A stretch of 64,000 nt of DNA from Cardinalis cardinalis (lineage: Eukaryota; Chordata; Aves; Passeriformes; Cardinalidae), in NCBI GenBank assembly GCA_014549065.1, contig JACDOX010000024.1:6295577-6359576 (forward strand). The letters are read 5' to 3'. The translations under genes were made by a program, and so were the position numbers. Below are positions 26,533 through 39,889 of this stretch, piece after piece. Position 1 is the first letter of the stretch. Every line of letters begins with the position of its first letter. The notes under the pieces are model-generated. The model had not been told where the DNA came from. It did not search any database and saw only the letters and a program-made list of their open reading frames with translations.

Positions 26533-26564
26533 GGTTCCCTGTAAGAGAATTCTTACAGGGTACC
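26533..26564. repeat. Inverted repeat, 14-bp arms, 4-base loop
   Basis: CCCTGTAAGA and TCTTACAGGG pair perfectly around GAAT. After one T/T mismatch the arms extend by GGT pairing with ACC. The loop lies within an EcoRI-type GAATTC. No function is evident. Confidence 0.85.
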
Positions 26565-27236
26565 CTATGGCCATATGTTCTTTGTGGGTTTTTTATGGAA
26601 ACAGTTTCTTGGGAAGACAGTGGCCTTGTATCTCTTATTAGCCAAAAGTATCGTTCTCTCCTGCAAAACAAAGCTATAATGAGGGAATGGGTTTTGTGTT
26701 GGGGCCTCTGCTTTTTCTCTGTGGAAAGACAGTGTGAGGATATGCAGTGCAGAAGAAACGGAGAGGGGCAAAATCGCTTGTGTTCTGTAGTGAAGGAAGC
26801 ATGTAGCGTGAAAAGTACACTTGAGCTTAATGATGCTCATGTTGTTGCAGAATAAGACAAAAAATGACCTTTTTAGCCTTGTAAGCATCTTTCTCTTGAA
26901 CCTTTAAGTTTCACAGTTGGTGGGAAGGGAAGGAAGCTGCATGTGGCTGCTTCATTAAGTAGCAGAGAATGTAATTATGACTTGTATTCTTGATTTATTG
27001 TTGAGCACTGATAATGAGTGACAGCATGAAGAATGCTCTTAGAAATACAGTCTGTCTCAAGCTTTGTGGCAGGGCTTCAGCTNGTCTTTAGCATCTGTGT
27101 TACGTGTGTTGGGTGGATGCCCGGGTTGTCAGAAATGTTGGTGACTCTGCTCTCTGCATCTTCATCAGAGCATCAGGAATCTGAACAAGTGATTAGAAGG
27201 CCAGCCTGGCTTCCTGACTTCTCCTCCTGCCTTGCC

Positions 27237-27286
27237 TTTTTTTTTTTAAATTTTTTTTTTNTTANTTTTTTGTTGGGTTTTTTTTN
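27237..27286 (+). repeat. Poly(T) tract with unresolved bases
   Basis: Runs of T interrupted by AAA, GGG and three N characters within about 50 bases. The cluster of Ns suggests that homopolymer length was not resolved, so the true length may differ. Confidence 0.8.
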
Positions 27287-29941
27287 GTCTGACTGATGGC
27301 ATCCTTAATTACAGCTGCACTCTGCTGTCAGAAGTGAGCTTGGCTAGCAGGGAAGCTATCAGCCCAGTTCCTCCTTGCTGCCTCCTGGAGGTGAGGCAGG
27401 ACAGAAGAAAATCAATTAAGAGATGAAAAAACACATTTTAAAATAAGCTGATTCGATGAAACTCCCAAAAGGATGGTACTATTTGCAGGACATGATGAAG
27501 GTTTTGACATTTGCATAATTACATTAACATTTGTAAATCAAATGTGTTTCTTGGGTCATAGTGAAAGAGGNTGGTTTTAAATATTCTATGAAATTTTGTT
27601 TAATATTTGATAGTGAAAGAATTTTTTTAGAGTGTGTAATTGAGTTGGATTCATGGATAAACAAGTTAAAAGTGATTTCCATCTGTGTTTCTTGTTCTAC
27701 ATAAATCCCCAATTTTCTATGCTCTCTTGGGTACTCTTAGCACTTTAGCAGTAAAACCTTTATTTTACCTGACATTAGAACCGATTTCTCAGTGAAAGCA
27801 ATTTCTACTATTAAATCATCNTTCCTTTGTCAGTAAGAATATTGCTTAATTGAATATCCTGTCTGTAAATACTAATTTGTGCTTCCAGGTCACCTGCAGG
27901 TATGCTTTTAATCTTCTTGTCAGTATAGAAGAGTGCTTAAAAGGCCAAACACAAAGGGAATATTCTTGGAGGGACTATGTTCCCAGCTTAGTTACCTAAA
28001 GATAATTTCTTCTGTGTCACTTAGGACTTGGTGTCCTTCATACATGATAGCAGCGTTTACTTCCAGTTTCGTTTTGCAAGATTGTTAAACGATGTATTCA
28101 TGATTTGTGAAATAGGCATATATCTGTTGCATATTATGTTTTTGTAAAGTTCTGTTATTTTGACAGTGTTGTCACCACCAGTAATGCAAGATTGATTTGA
28201 AATTTAATCTCCACTATGCCAGTGAGTAGTGCATCCAATTTACACATGAACTAATCCATTTNTGTTCTGAACTCAGGGAAAATACAACCTTTTCCAGAAG
28301 AAGGCCTGATATCCTAAAATGTTAATTATCTTTAAANTTTCTTACGGAGCTGTATGAACACCACTTAATAATTACGTGTGTAGAAACAAATGTGTTAACC
28401 TCCTTGATACTGGAAGCCTTGCATAGTTCTTGAGCAGAGATTTATATCATAGTCTTCATCAAGCTCAGCTTCCGTGGATTGTTCTGAGCTGCAAGCACAA
28501 GAATCAGCTCTGTAAATGGACAGTTTTTTATTTGCTTCAGAGATAGCTTGTAAATGAAATGGTAAATTTTAGTTAAGGAAGGTTCATCAAAGATTTATGT
28601 GCTTAATCTTGACATTGCTGAATTCTGATGTTTGAGGATAAGTCCTTGCAGCATTTTGCTTTGACAGCCAAGTCAAATCCTTGGCGGTGTATCACATTGC
28701 CATTGTTCAGTGTGGAAGGACTGGAAACTGCTTCGCTAGGAATTGTTTGGTATAGTATTAGTGTCTCTGCCCTCCACTGGAAATTATGCTTACTAAGTGC
28801 TATAATGTTCTTGGTAAGGAGAAATAACATGCTATCAGGAAATAACTAAAGAAAACTATATAGCATACCATACACTAATTGTAGGGGGAAGCAAATTCTT
28901 GGCAAGAAATTTAGGCATGTTTCCATTTAAGACTGTAAAGGTCCAAATATTTATTTTTCTTTTCTTCCAAGAAGGAAGAGAAACACTGACTTTTCAAAAA
29001 TTGTTAAATGTTTTGTCCCATTTTGTAAAGTAATGATGTTGCTGTTGACTTTCAACTGGTGAATGTAAGCTTTCACCTCTCATGGATGTGGTACTTAAGA
29101 TACTGTGTACTCTATATGTTAGTCATAGTTAGAAGTTCCTATCAAGGAAGCCAGCAAATGAGGAGATAAGGCTGTATTTAAAATGTACAAAAACGATTGT
29201 AGACTCATTTATCTGACTACTCTGGTACGCACTGCATTAAAGTACGTAATGAATAACTACATCACGGTTCATGTAGGGTTTAACATTCTTAGGTTAGGCT
29301 TTTATCAGAGGCATTAAAACAATGAATAGCTGTCGTATGCATAAATCATATGGATAAGCAGAATGTAAAGCAGAAGTGAAGTATGCTGCACTCCTTGGTG
29401 GCTAATCTGCAAAGGATAACAGCATACTTTCCCTGTGTGGTTATATAGCTACCCCTTTGGTTTGCATAGGTCCCATCATGTATCTTCAAACTTGAAATGA
29501 TATTGGATTATTTTTTGTCTGAATTTGAATTTATTATATGAGAATAATGTAAAGTTTTCTCTGTTAATGATGAATGCATACAAGTAGTTAGGAAGAATGT
29601 AGTACAGTACTGTGTCTTTTGTTCTCTGTTCTCTGCTCTCCGCCCTTTTTAATTTTTTTTTCTTCTAATTTTGTACTGATTAAGAAAGGATCTTACCAAC
29701 TTGTTTGGTGTGTACTTGGAATAAAGGAAACTTCTCCGGTAGAGTTTGGGAATAAAAGAAAGCACATTATCAGTATTGGTGTGTGGTTAACTGGTTTTCC
29801 ACGACACACTGAGAACAGTGAAGAGAAGTAGCTATGTTGAGTTATGTATTTTCATCTCCTTTGCTTCACACTAGGGAGATACCACCTTTAGTTTTGACTG
29901 GTGGCCTTTCACCTGCACATAATGTTTTGGTCATGAAGTTT

Positions 29942-29969
29942 AATCAAGATCTAGATCTTGGTCTTGATT
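29942..29969. repeat. Nested palindrome
   Basis: CAAGATCTAGATCTTG (29945-29960) is a perfect 16-base palindrome. An overlapping second inverted repeat pairs AATCAAGA (29942-29949) with TCTTGATT (29962-29969). The sequence can therefore fold in two mutually exclusive ways. Confidence 0.85.
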
Positions 29970-32900
29970 TCTGTGTTATTGTACTACTGTTCTAAATCAC
30001 TCCTTAAATTTCTTGAAAGAATGANGTTGCTGCAAGAGAGTGTGCTATTTGTTAATGGTATTCCTCGCCATTGCTAGGTGGCCTCAACCACTGCGTATGA
30101 GTGCAAAAATATAGCTTGTACTTGTCTGCAAAGTCTGCAAGAGATTCTCCAAATAGGCTCTCAGAAGCAGGTATTTTCTGCTGCCTGTTACTTTGAATGA
30201 GTCTTCAGGAGAGGCACCAAAAACTCAGGCTGCTTGCAAGGGGACTGGGCTGTTTGGTTCTGAGGGTTTCTTCACTTTGGAATTTACTTAGTTTCTTTTT
30301 ACCTCNGACTGGTGTGAAAAAGTCCAAGCCAGGATTAGCTCTGAGGTGGGCTGTGAAGTCATTCTGTTTTTCCAGACTTTAGGAAGAGAAGGTTATGTTG
30401 ACTTTACTCTCCTTAAACTCTGTTCTCATCCATAGTCAGTGTATTCTCTGGGTTTCTGGCAAGGAGCACACCTTATGGAAGAGAATTTATTTAGCTAGTA
30501 ACCTTTTTCAGGAAACCCTGAAAANGAGAGCTTTTGGCTATGTATAAATATATTTCCCTGTACATTATGCTACCTGGNGTAATGTCTGAAAATTACTAAG
30601 GGGGAAAATATTTCTACTCACTGAATCTGGTTTTGATGATAATAGNAGGAGAATTACATTGAAGCAGAAAGAATGTAGACCTTTAAACCTTCAATTGATA
30701 TTAAAAATTAATCAAAAGGAGTGGTATTCTTTCTATGCTTTCCTTCTGCCCCACATTTTAAGATCTAAGCATTAGAGGCTGTGGGTTGTATAAAGACACA
30801 ACTGTTGACTTTTGTACCTTCATTTGATTCTGTTTCAGTTAAACAAAATGAGAACTGATCAAGTGTAATACTCCTCTGAACTATTGCAAACTTAGTTAAG
30901 AGACATCTCTGACTGTGCTGATATTTTGATAATGTGGAGGTGCTTACAATCTGATTAGCATTTGCTGCATTTTTCTTCTCTCCTACTGGGAATAAAAGTC
31001 TGGGGCTAATAAAATNTTTTCTGACCTGGAATAGAAAGGTATAATATTTTATTTCTTGATAAACATATAACTATGAGGGTTGATATTTGCTGATTTTGTT
31101 TGAGAGTTATAGTAAACAATACAACTTGTGAGAAAAGATGTGTAGTAAATTTTACTCCTCTCCTCTCTTGTTTTTTTTTTATGACAGTGTCTTACTCCAT
31201 GAAGGAATAAGTTAAAAAAAAAGTAGCTATGTATGTAGAAACCATGTAGCTAATAAAATAAAATGCTTGTTTTGGTTTATAGAGCTTTCTGTTCAAAATT
31301 TATACTTAAAACATTGAATTAAAAATAAGATAATTGTTACTGTTTTTGTGTATACATCTGGGAATTCTACTTTGCATCTTCTTATCACAGTAAATAAAGA
31401 AGGAACTAGAACATACCTTACTAAAAGTTTGCAGAAAATGTATCTAAAAAATTTATAAAGACTTNATCTTTTCCCCCCTTTATGATTTCCCAAATACTTT
31501 TTAATTCAGTGGTGCTTCCAGTTTTTTTGGGCTGAGTTAAATGATTTCCTTTGAAGCTAGCAATGATAAAGGTCTGCCTACAACCATGGTTGAATTAGGA
31601 AGTGCTGAGAGTCAGGAAACTAGAGAGGAGAAATGCACAGCTGAAAGCATTTGAATTAGTAGATTTTTAGCTTTTCATAACGATGAAACAGAAAAAAAAA
31701 AGTCATGACATGTTCTTCCCTCCTGGTTATGCAGCTCAGATTCCTTAACAACAAAGGTTAAACTAGTGTAGCCAAGGTCTGCTCCTAAAGGAGCAGCTTT
31801 CTCAGCTGCAGGTGGGGATGGATGGATCCATGGACAGATGGAGATACAGATGCAACTNAAGCTAGGAAGATGTTTGCCAGTAAATCTGTTATCCCTCCCC
31901 TCACTGGTATCTGTCTCTTTGAAGTGATGGCTCCAGATTTTGTCAGGAGTCCCATTTGGCTTCCATTCAAATCTGATCAAATAAAGATGAGGGAGACATT
32001 TACATCTTTGCTATACCAGACATTCTCTTATGGGTGTTTGTTTTTGGTGNCTGGCACGCCATATTTGTCAGAAAATTGTCTTTGAAATGCTATTTACACT
32101 CAGCACTTGACATCTTTAGTACNGTATAACCTGAGACTCTTGTAGCAGCCCTCAAACTTCTTCAGGGAAGGTGGGAGCAAATTCCATGTCTTGAGAAACA
32201 GGAGGTCCTTCCCAGCTCTAAAGAAGGGATTAGTGTCATAGTCACTGTTTAAAACCAACACAATGAATAGCTAGCACAGCCTTATGACAGTCCTAGAAGA
32301 GNGAGGTTGGTGATCACTGAAAGGTGAGTCTGAAAGCTGAGTTTGGTTTTGTTCTGATATGTAAGAGATGGCAGCTTGTGGCCAGCTCTGGTGATGTTGA
32401 CTTTCTGTGGGTTAAGGAAGGCAGGATGAGAAGAGCTCTGGAAGAGGAGCCCTTTATTCCTGGAGTTGTCTGGCATTTAAGGTTATGGAGAGCACATCTA
32501 CACCGGAGATGACAGCTGAGCAGGAACTGTGATGTTTTTGTTGTTATATTGTTTTTAGAGCTAGAGGAGGAAGAGAGGAGGGATGCTTGTAAAAGGTGCT
32601 TTCCTCCTAGGGAGGATGTTTTTCCTGTTTGAACCTGTGACTACAGCAGGAAGGAAATAGAGGCCATAGAACTTGGAGGAGACATGTTTCCCCAGTAGAA
32701 AGTTGCTGATATGCAACCTGTCAGCTGGGCAATCTCCTGAAATGCAATGCTTCCACCCTAATTGCCCCTTGTTCCCAGTGATCAGTAGTTGGGCTGTCAG
32801 CTTCTGTTTTAAGTCATTGTAACTAGCTCTGTTCCTCCTTCTGAGGTTGGTGCAAGATGCAGACATGGCAGTGTCCTGTGGTATTTATTTGAACAGTTGT

Positions 32901-33336
32901 GTTTTTGACAAGGGAAGGCAAGGTTTACTGAGAAGTTCAGGGGGATTATGCGAAATGTCATCAGCAGCCTGTGCCTGGAAGGTGGAGGGAGGAATTATAG
33001 GATTTGCTGTGGGTGATGTGAACCTGCACATCTGCCTGGTTTTGCTCTGGTGAAGATCAAAGGCTATTTCAGTATACATTTTGGGGGCTTTGAAGTGGTG
33101 GCCTTGCTTGAGTAAGTANGCATTGCCCATGTAAAGGTTATGAAGGTCATTCATGTGACACAGGACTACATAAATGAAATATACATTTTTTTGTATGATC
33201 ACATTGTGGCTGGTCTACTGGTGCTCTACTCATCTAGATGCCTTTGGTATTGGCCTGGCACCCTATTCAGCTAAGAAAAACAAACCTTTCCCTGCTTTTT
33301 CATGATCTCACACGTTCACCATTTTCAGCTTGCTAT

Positions 33337-33361
33337 TGTAACAACAACAACAGCAACAAAA
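33337..33361 (+). repeat. Short (AAC)n tract
   Basis: ACAACAACAACAGCAACAAA: about six AAC-type units with one G substitution. Confidence 0.7.
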
Positions 33362-34691
33362 AGGTTAATTCATGTACTTAATAATGTGTCTTTNAAAACA
33401 AGTTTCTAAGTATTTTTTGGTCAACATTTATGGCTCTGAACTTCTAATGTGGTGTTTATTAGAAAATACTTTAATAGTCTTCCAGTTGTCCATTACAGAC
33501 GTGTTTGGTTTTTCCTTTTTGAGGGCAGCTTTTAGCAGATGAGTGTGTTTTGAAAATCATCCTCCTGTTTTGTGACTGAAATTACTTCACGTCCACCTTT
33601 CTGCTGTGTGTGAAATCAATGGTGTTGAGATGGAAGTCACTCTCTGGAAATGTACTATTTCTTGTAAAGTCCNCTGAAGTGATAAAGTGGTCTAAAACAT
33701 TTGGTTGGGGATTGTTTTCCTCATCAGTACAGGAAGTAGAAGCAGCATTCTTTTTTTTTTTTTCAGCGTACACAGTAGAGTATCAAAGAATTTGGTGCGT
33801 GCTTAAAAGCAAACATGCAGAAGAACAAAAAATATGAAACAAGGCTTTGATGTTTTTTTTTCCCCTGGACTCCAGTACTAAGAGGCAGAAATAGGGCTCT
33901 GAGCATTATCTTGGAGGGCTTTACACCTGATAGGAAACCAGAGTGCGTTTTAGAGGACAGAATTACTTTGTTGTCTTTGGAATGGTTACTAAGCCGGGTA
34001 ACAGCGTGACTGTTTACAGGGAATAATGCCTCCAGGCTTTAGGCAAAGGAGTGTGAAGGATGTGAGAATAACTGGCCCTGGGAGACACCGGAGAAAGCCG
34101 GAGCCTGTCGGATAGGCTTCAGCATCCCCAGGCATCTGATCCACTGTGAAATTGAGCAAAAATAATGGTATTTTGTAACTCAGGTAGCAAGAATTTAGGA
34201 TCCAGTGCTGCTGCTTATTTCTCTCCTGAAGTGGTCTGTTGACATTTATGTTGTTTCCTTTGTGTGCAGATGTGACTCTCTGGGTCTGTGGGGAAGGCTG
34301 GTAATAAGATATGTATGTATGCTGTTCATTGTGTCTTCGGCTCTGACACCTTACATGTTTCTTATTTAACCCTTCAAATTTTTGAAATGAAATTTTTTCA
34401 CTGTGAATCATTTTCAGAAATCGAGCTATATGATTGCATTAGCCTTAATAATGTTTNTTGTAATGTGCCATGATTTTAGTAATGGGATTTGCAGCTCTGG
34501 AAAGATTTTAGTCCTTCAGTACTGCTTGGAAATAAAAGTGCCTAAAATGGTTAGCAAAATGACTTATATGCTTAGTAGGCATCAGGCTGGAGTCAAGATT
34601 ACNATTCTGTTAGTGAGCATCCTGCTTCTCCCAGTCTGCCCTTCCAGCTCTCTTCCCACCTTTTTTATCTCTCCTCTGACTGCATGTTTAG

Positions 34692-34785
34692 TATGTTTGG
34701 ACAATAGTTCCAAAAGGAAAGAGTCTGTTCCCTGCTGACCCCTGGAAAGCCTTCGACGCTGGAAGTTACAGCATTTTGCTGAAAG
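34692..34785 (+). CDS. Candidate internal exon, 94 bp, unidentified protein
   Basis: This is the best exon candidate by splice signals. The acceptor is a pyrimidine-rich tract of about 60 bases (roughly 34625-34689) ending TTTAG, and the donor is AAAG/GTAAGAG, close to consensus. Only one of the three frames is open. It starts in phase 0 and ends in phase 1, giving 31 codons that begin YVWTIVPKGK and include the stretch FPADPWKAFDAGSY. The exon holds two CpGs (TTCGACGCT) in CpG-poor surroundings, as expected under coding constraint. I do not recognise the family. By eye alone, chance pairing of splice sites around a short open frame cannot be excluded. The next candidate downstream (44807) does not accept phase 1, so another exon would have to lie between them. 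Confidence 0.35.
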
Positions 34786-37700
34786 GTAAGAGATCACATT
34801 TCGAGGTTAAAAAAAAAAAGGGAGGGGGCTGAGTTGGAGTCTGGCTAGGATCTGGGAAGAGAGTGCTGGTAGCTGTGCAGTGCAGTGTCCTTCCTCNTGT
34901 TTCTCAGCATCCCCATGCCTCTCATCTCTCCAGTCTCTTAAAATCACTTATGCTAGGCAGCCTCTGGAAGGATGCTGACTCTCTGAAAGGAATACTTCTT
35001 GCATGAACCAAAGGAATGAAACACAGTATTTTATTTAGCCCCCAAATGTGAAGGAGGAATAGTTTATACTGACCTCGAGGAAATAACCAATTCTTAATTT
35101 TCAGTATGGCTGTGTGGTTGAAGTTGGTGTATGATAGGGCCCTGTCCCATCCTTAAGCTCTTTTGAAGTCCCTTGCACAGAATGAAAAGAGAAAAGAACT
35201 CAGGTAAATATTTTGTAATAAAATTACTAACAAAGACCTCTTACTGAGAAAGTGTTCTCTGTTTAGGGGTGTGCNTATCGTGATTCCATTACCACCCTGA
35301 ATTTAATATAATCTTGTGTGTTTGCTTGTGTGGGGTCTCCTGTTTGTTCTGTGCCAGCTCTCAGTAAGTGATGTCTCATTGATTTATGTATGCAGGGAAT
35401 CCTGCACAGGTAACACAATAGCTCAAGTAGGCATGACACTTAAAATACATTGTTACAGACAGGTGACACTTATATGAGAATAATATTAATAATTAAAGTC
35501 TTTCTTGAAACACTGATTTGAAATTGGTTTGAACCCACACTCNATTAAGACAACTATGCTCAGAAACGAGGTTTAGTTACATGACTTTGAAGTAGCAGCT
35601 GTACACACACTCTACAAAAACATCTATGCTATTATTTCCTTANAAGTAAACCAAAAATCTCCTCCTAACCTACATAGAGAGTAAGAGGCAGATGCTTCCG
35701 TAGCAGTGCAAGTCAAATAAAGGAGAGTATAAGGCTGGTTATGCTTTCACCATGCTGTCAGTTCAGAGCCACATGAAAATGGGAGTGTGGGAGTGGCCGC
35801 AAATTTGTGTTTTTGACATGGAAAAAGTCACCTTTCTGCATTTGAGTGTGTAGGGATGCTGAGTACATTTAAACAATGGGTTGCTAGTTAGTTGGTGATA
35901 GAGGGGTCTGATTGTGACCTTGAGCTCTACTGGTGTATTTTGAGGTGTGGCAGGGTTGAATTAGCACTTTTGTTAGTGAGGAAAACTTCTGGCTCAGTAT
36001 TTGCTTTTTAATGCCAAAATCTAGCCCACAGGGGGAAAAACTTCTGTTCTCTAAATCGCCAGATGCTATTTTCTGGAAGTAGGTAATGTACAGATGAAAG
36101 ACAGTTGTTCTTGGAGTATCTGCTGCAAAAGGTTGTATGTCAAAAAAACGTTATGTATACCTAGTTAAAAAAAGAGGAGGCAAGTATGCTGTTACTGCAT
36201 GCTCTGCTAGAAAATATCAAACTGAAGCACTNTCAAAGCCCAAAAGGACTTTGAGTAAAATCATTAAGAAAATATATTTTCACATAAATTCACAATGTAA
36301 GGCACAAAAGAAATGTTACGACATCCTGTGATCTCAATTATACTTCATTCTTTTATCTTTCAATCATTTATTCCTTTTGTAAAAGTGTTGAATTACTGGA
36401 CAAAAATGTAATCTAGGGCTATACAACACTTCTGCTTAAGTGCTTTGCTATTTTTTCAGTATTTGTTTTTAATGAAGACCTGCAATCTGTGCATCTGTGG
36501 CTCCTAGACAGCTGAAGACAGATATATTTGCTTCCATGCCTAATGCATAATTTCTGCAGTTGTGATCATTCCCATTCACTTCACTTTTTGTCATTCTTTA
36601 TATAGTGTGAAAAAGAGGTGAGTTGGTTTCTTGAACATCTCTGTTAAAATCTATAGTCTCTGGGTTTTGGACAAGTTCTGCATCTTCACTAAAGAACATT
36701 GGAGTTTGGAGGAGGTGTCTTAAAAGAGCTTGAAGTGAGTCTAAGAGGTGGGTTGTGCTTATAAGAGCTCTTCCTGCCATTCTCTCATCCAGAGGAAAGT
36801 GAAATTTTGGTCTAGAGAAAAGGACCATCTTGTGCCATCAGCAAAGTTGAAAAGACAAATTGTCTTTCCTNCACTTCTCTTGAAGTGCTCCTCAGTGTTC
36901 ACTTCATCAGCTTTCCAAGGGGAGAGGGAGCAAGGGAGTCAGACTGCCTTATAAGTACAGCAAGTTTACATTTAGTTGACATTTGAGTTGCTGCATCTGT
37001 AGCACAAGTAAATAAATAACAATAATAAATGAAGCCAAACAATGCAATCAGACGGCAAAATTTTACAATCTGACTCTCTACAGAAGAATTAGTACATCAG
37101 ATATCAAGCCAGTCACACACATCATCAGGTTATTAAAAAACCTGATATTTGNGGTTTGTTTATGGCCAAAACATAAATCCATAAAATCTGTTTTCCATAG
37201 AAAAGTGTAAGGCTGTAAAAGCAACTCTTCTACGTAATGTGTGTAGTGTTGTTGCTTCTGCATGTTTTGATTTTTTNAATTTATTTTTAGTTCAAACTGT
37301 TTCTAGATTTCTGTGATGAGGCACANTGCAATAATCCTATTGAATCCCGAAAAGGAAAAATGTACTATTTTATTCACTTACTACTTTTTTTTTCTGTTAA
37401 CATACAGCAGTAGAGTGGGAAGCTTAGTGGCCAATATCAGTGCTCCTCTGAGGGTTGTTTCCAGGTGTGTTCCAGCAAGTCACTTACATGATTGTCCTGN
37501 ATGGGCCCTTGTCAGCTTTTGCTGCTGGAGGCAGAGCAGTGATTGTGTGATGGGGGCATCCTCTCCCACCCTGGACACTCTGGGAAGCTTCAGGATGTGC
37601 CCTGGCTGGGGCAGGGCATGTGGGTGAGGCTGGTCAGGAGACCTCTGGTAAGTATCCTCACTGGGGTGGTTCTTGGGAATAAGAGGAGAGTTTGAAGATC

Positions 37701-39889
37701 TGGGAAAGTGGAAGTGGTGTGTTGAACTACACCAACTATTGGAGCAAATGAAAGCCTTGTGTTATCAGTTGAACTATTTGCTATTTTCTTTTTCTATTTT
37801 TTTAAACTGTTTTTTAAGATCAGTATGCCTTTCTTTAAAAAATAAAGAGAATCTCTTGGTGGTGAGATTCATTATTGCTGCATAAGTGGGCTCTGCAGCA
37901 CCCTTGATTGCACTGAGGGGCTTTTTGCTTTTTTTTTTGAGTAAACTACATTTCTCTGGTTGCTGACTATCTTTCACTTTGTTAATTGTACGTGAGTAAA
38001 GGCATATCAAAAGCTGGAATATGAAAAAAAAACCTAGGGAGGGACAAGCTAAAGAACTGCTGTTGAAAACATGCTATGTATGAAGTAGTGAACCTCCTGT
38101 AATGGTTTACAGTATAATAAAATGTGTAAAGGTTTTTATTACAATGTATATTTTTAGTTCTTTACAATGCAGGTTGTCAAAGATGCTCAGCTGATATTGC
38201 CTCTCATCTCTCTAGTCTGAAACAAGTCTGTTAAAATCACTTACAATATTAGGTGAGAATCAGAATATCTGTTTTAGCAGGACTTTCAGCCAGAAGCAGC
38301 CTCTGAGCAGAATCAGTGTTTGATATTTCATGTTTCATGAAAAAAATGTTGAATGAGAGAATACAGATCTTTCAAAATGTGGAAATAGCATTTACAACTG
38401 TCATGTAGTCCAACATCTTATCCTCCCAAATGTCCAAAATCATTTACATCTAAGGGATACAAATGTTGTTTTTGTACAGTGAACTGAACCAAAAAATGGC
38501 TAGAAACATTTGTTTCAGAAAGACATGGTAAATCCTTTTTGTCTGATTTACTGAATAAATTTTGCTGCAGCAGAACACTTCAATATTGCAAAGCCAATAT
38601 TCTAGGTATTACGAGCAAAATCTAACTTCTCGTATGAATAATCATGTTTGTTGTGATGTGTTGAGATTCCAGAAAATCCCTGATGCAGTGCNCTGTCTCT
38701 ATGAAATCCCAGGTTAGTCCACTGGTACGTACACATGTGATTTCCAGATAAGTAAACTGACTGCTTCATTATCTTGCCAGATTGTTGTGTTCTGTAAAGC
38801 TGGCAGAATTCCTATCTGACACTTGCTAAAAAAGCATTTTTAAAGGACTTTTCCAGTTCTCCTTTTTATCTTATTTTTCTCCTGGGCCAGTACCCTAAAG
38901 AATGATTTTAGGTGCTTGTTGATGGTGATAAGTTTGTAATTTTCATACTGAATCTTACCATCCCGAGCTCAACCATTTGCAAACCATTTGCAACACCTCA
39001 GTGCTAGTCTTGTGATCTCATGCAATACTATCCCGTTTCATTTAATTTTGTCAGGATTGATTTTTGAGTAAGCAGATGGCTTAGTCTTCTCTAAGAGTCT
39101 GTTAGGAAATGCCTTGCCAGAAATACTTTGTGTTTCATGATATTTAAGTTAGCTGTGATTTAAGGGTTTGTAAGAGCGTATTCAGCTTTTTTTTTTGTGC
39201 AGTTCATCAGTAGGGTTTCATTGCTGATCCTCAGACTCGTAAATGGAGACCACAATTCTGTTGCCAGATGCCTTTCAGAGCAAAGCCTGTTTGGCCGACA
39301 GGACGCTGGTTCTGTGCGTGCCGTTGCTTAGGCTGCTCAGGCAGGCTCTTCAAAAGCTTAATCCTCTGTCTGTTTGGAGGATCTGCATGTATCTAGTGCA
39401 CCTAATAGGAACTGAAGAAAAATAGCACAAAAAAGACATTTTCTTTTGTTTTTCCTATGCAATAGATAAATCCAATAGAATGATTCTAACATGCTATTTT
39501 AATTGTCCAAATAATTATTTTTTAAAAAAATCAAGAAATATTAAGTTTAAAGAGTATATAATTCTTTTTGACCTCTAACTATCATATTAGATAGTTGAGT
39601 ATATAATTATTTAGTATGAAAATTAACTTTTTATTACTTGATTTTTTCCCCAATGCATATGTTCAGTGTTAATTTTTCTTTTCTTATAAAACAGTGAATG
39701 ACACTTTGAATTACATTTTTTTTTCCCTGGGGTATTTTTTGTTTTTAGCTTTTATCAGACTACTTTAAATTAAATATTGTTGCAGTATCTTGGATATTTT
39801 TGTGTTGCATTCTTGAGACAGTTAAGGCCAACCAGGTAGTGTTCCATATGAGGAAAAGTGCAGCCAGAAGGTAAAGGTAAGCAGTGGCT

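Larger units (their letters stand above)
8926..39889. other. Probable intronic or intergenic DNA
   Basis: About 31 kb with simple repeats, hairpins, one CpG patch and one good exon candidate (34692-34785). The segment 17600-18150 is noticeably more GC-rich than its neighbours and carries a 141-codon minus-strand frame, but I recognise nothing in it. No LINE, LTR or SINE copy is recognisable by eye. No long frame shows a recognisable domain. Confidence 0.6.

Noticed and set aside
33989..34411. 140-codon minus-strand frame, and on the + strand a 31-codon frame after TGTTTACAG (34020-34115)
   Set aside because: No domain is visible in the minus frame. The + strand piece is basic and short with only an acceptor to support it, and it lies just before the stronger exon candidate at 34692.
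36137..36331. 64-codon Lys-rich + strand frame beginning MSKKRYVYLVKKRGG
   Set aside because: The basic composition follows from A-rich DNA. There is no promoter, splice support or known small-protein match.
37124..37146. ATCAGGTT-loop-AACCTGAT hairpin with an A run, resembling a bacterial terminator
   Set aside because: The DNA is avian nuclear sequence, where this signal has no such role; 8-bp hairpins are common by chance.
37440..37660. GC-richer segment with acceptor GTTTCCAG and donor CTCTG/GTAAGTA
   Set aside because: All three frames between the two sites contain stops, so it cannot be a simple internal coding exon.
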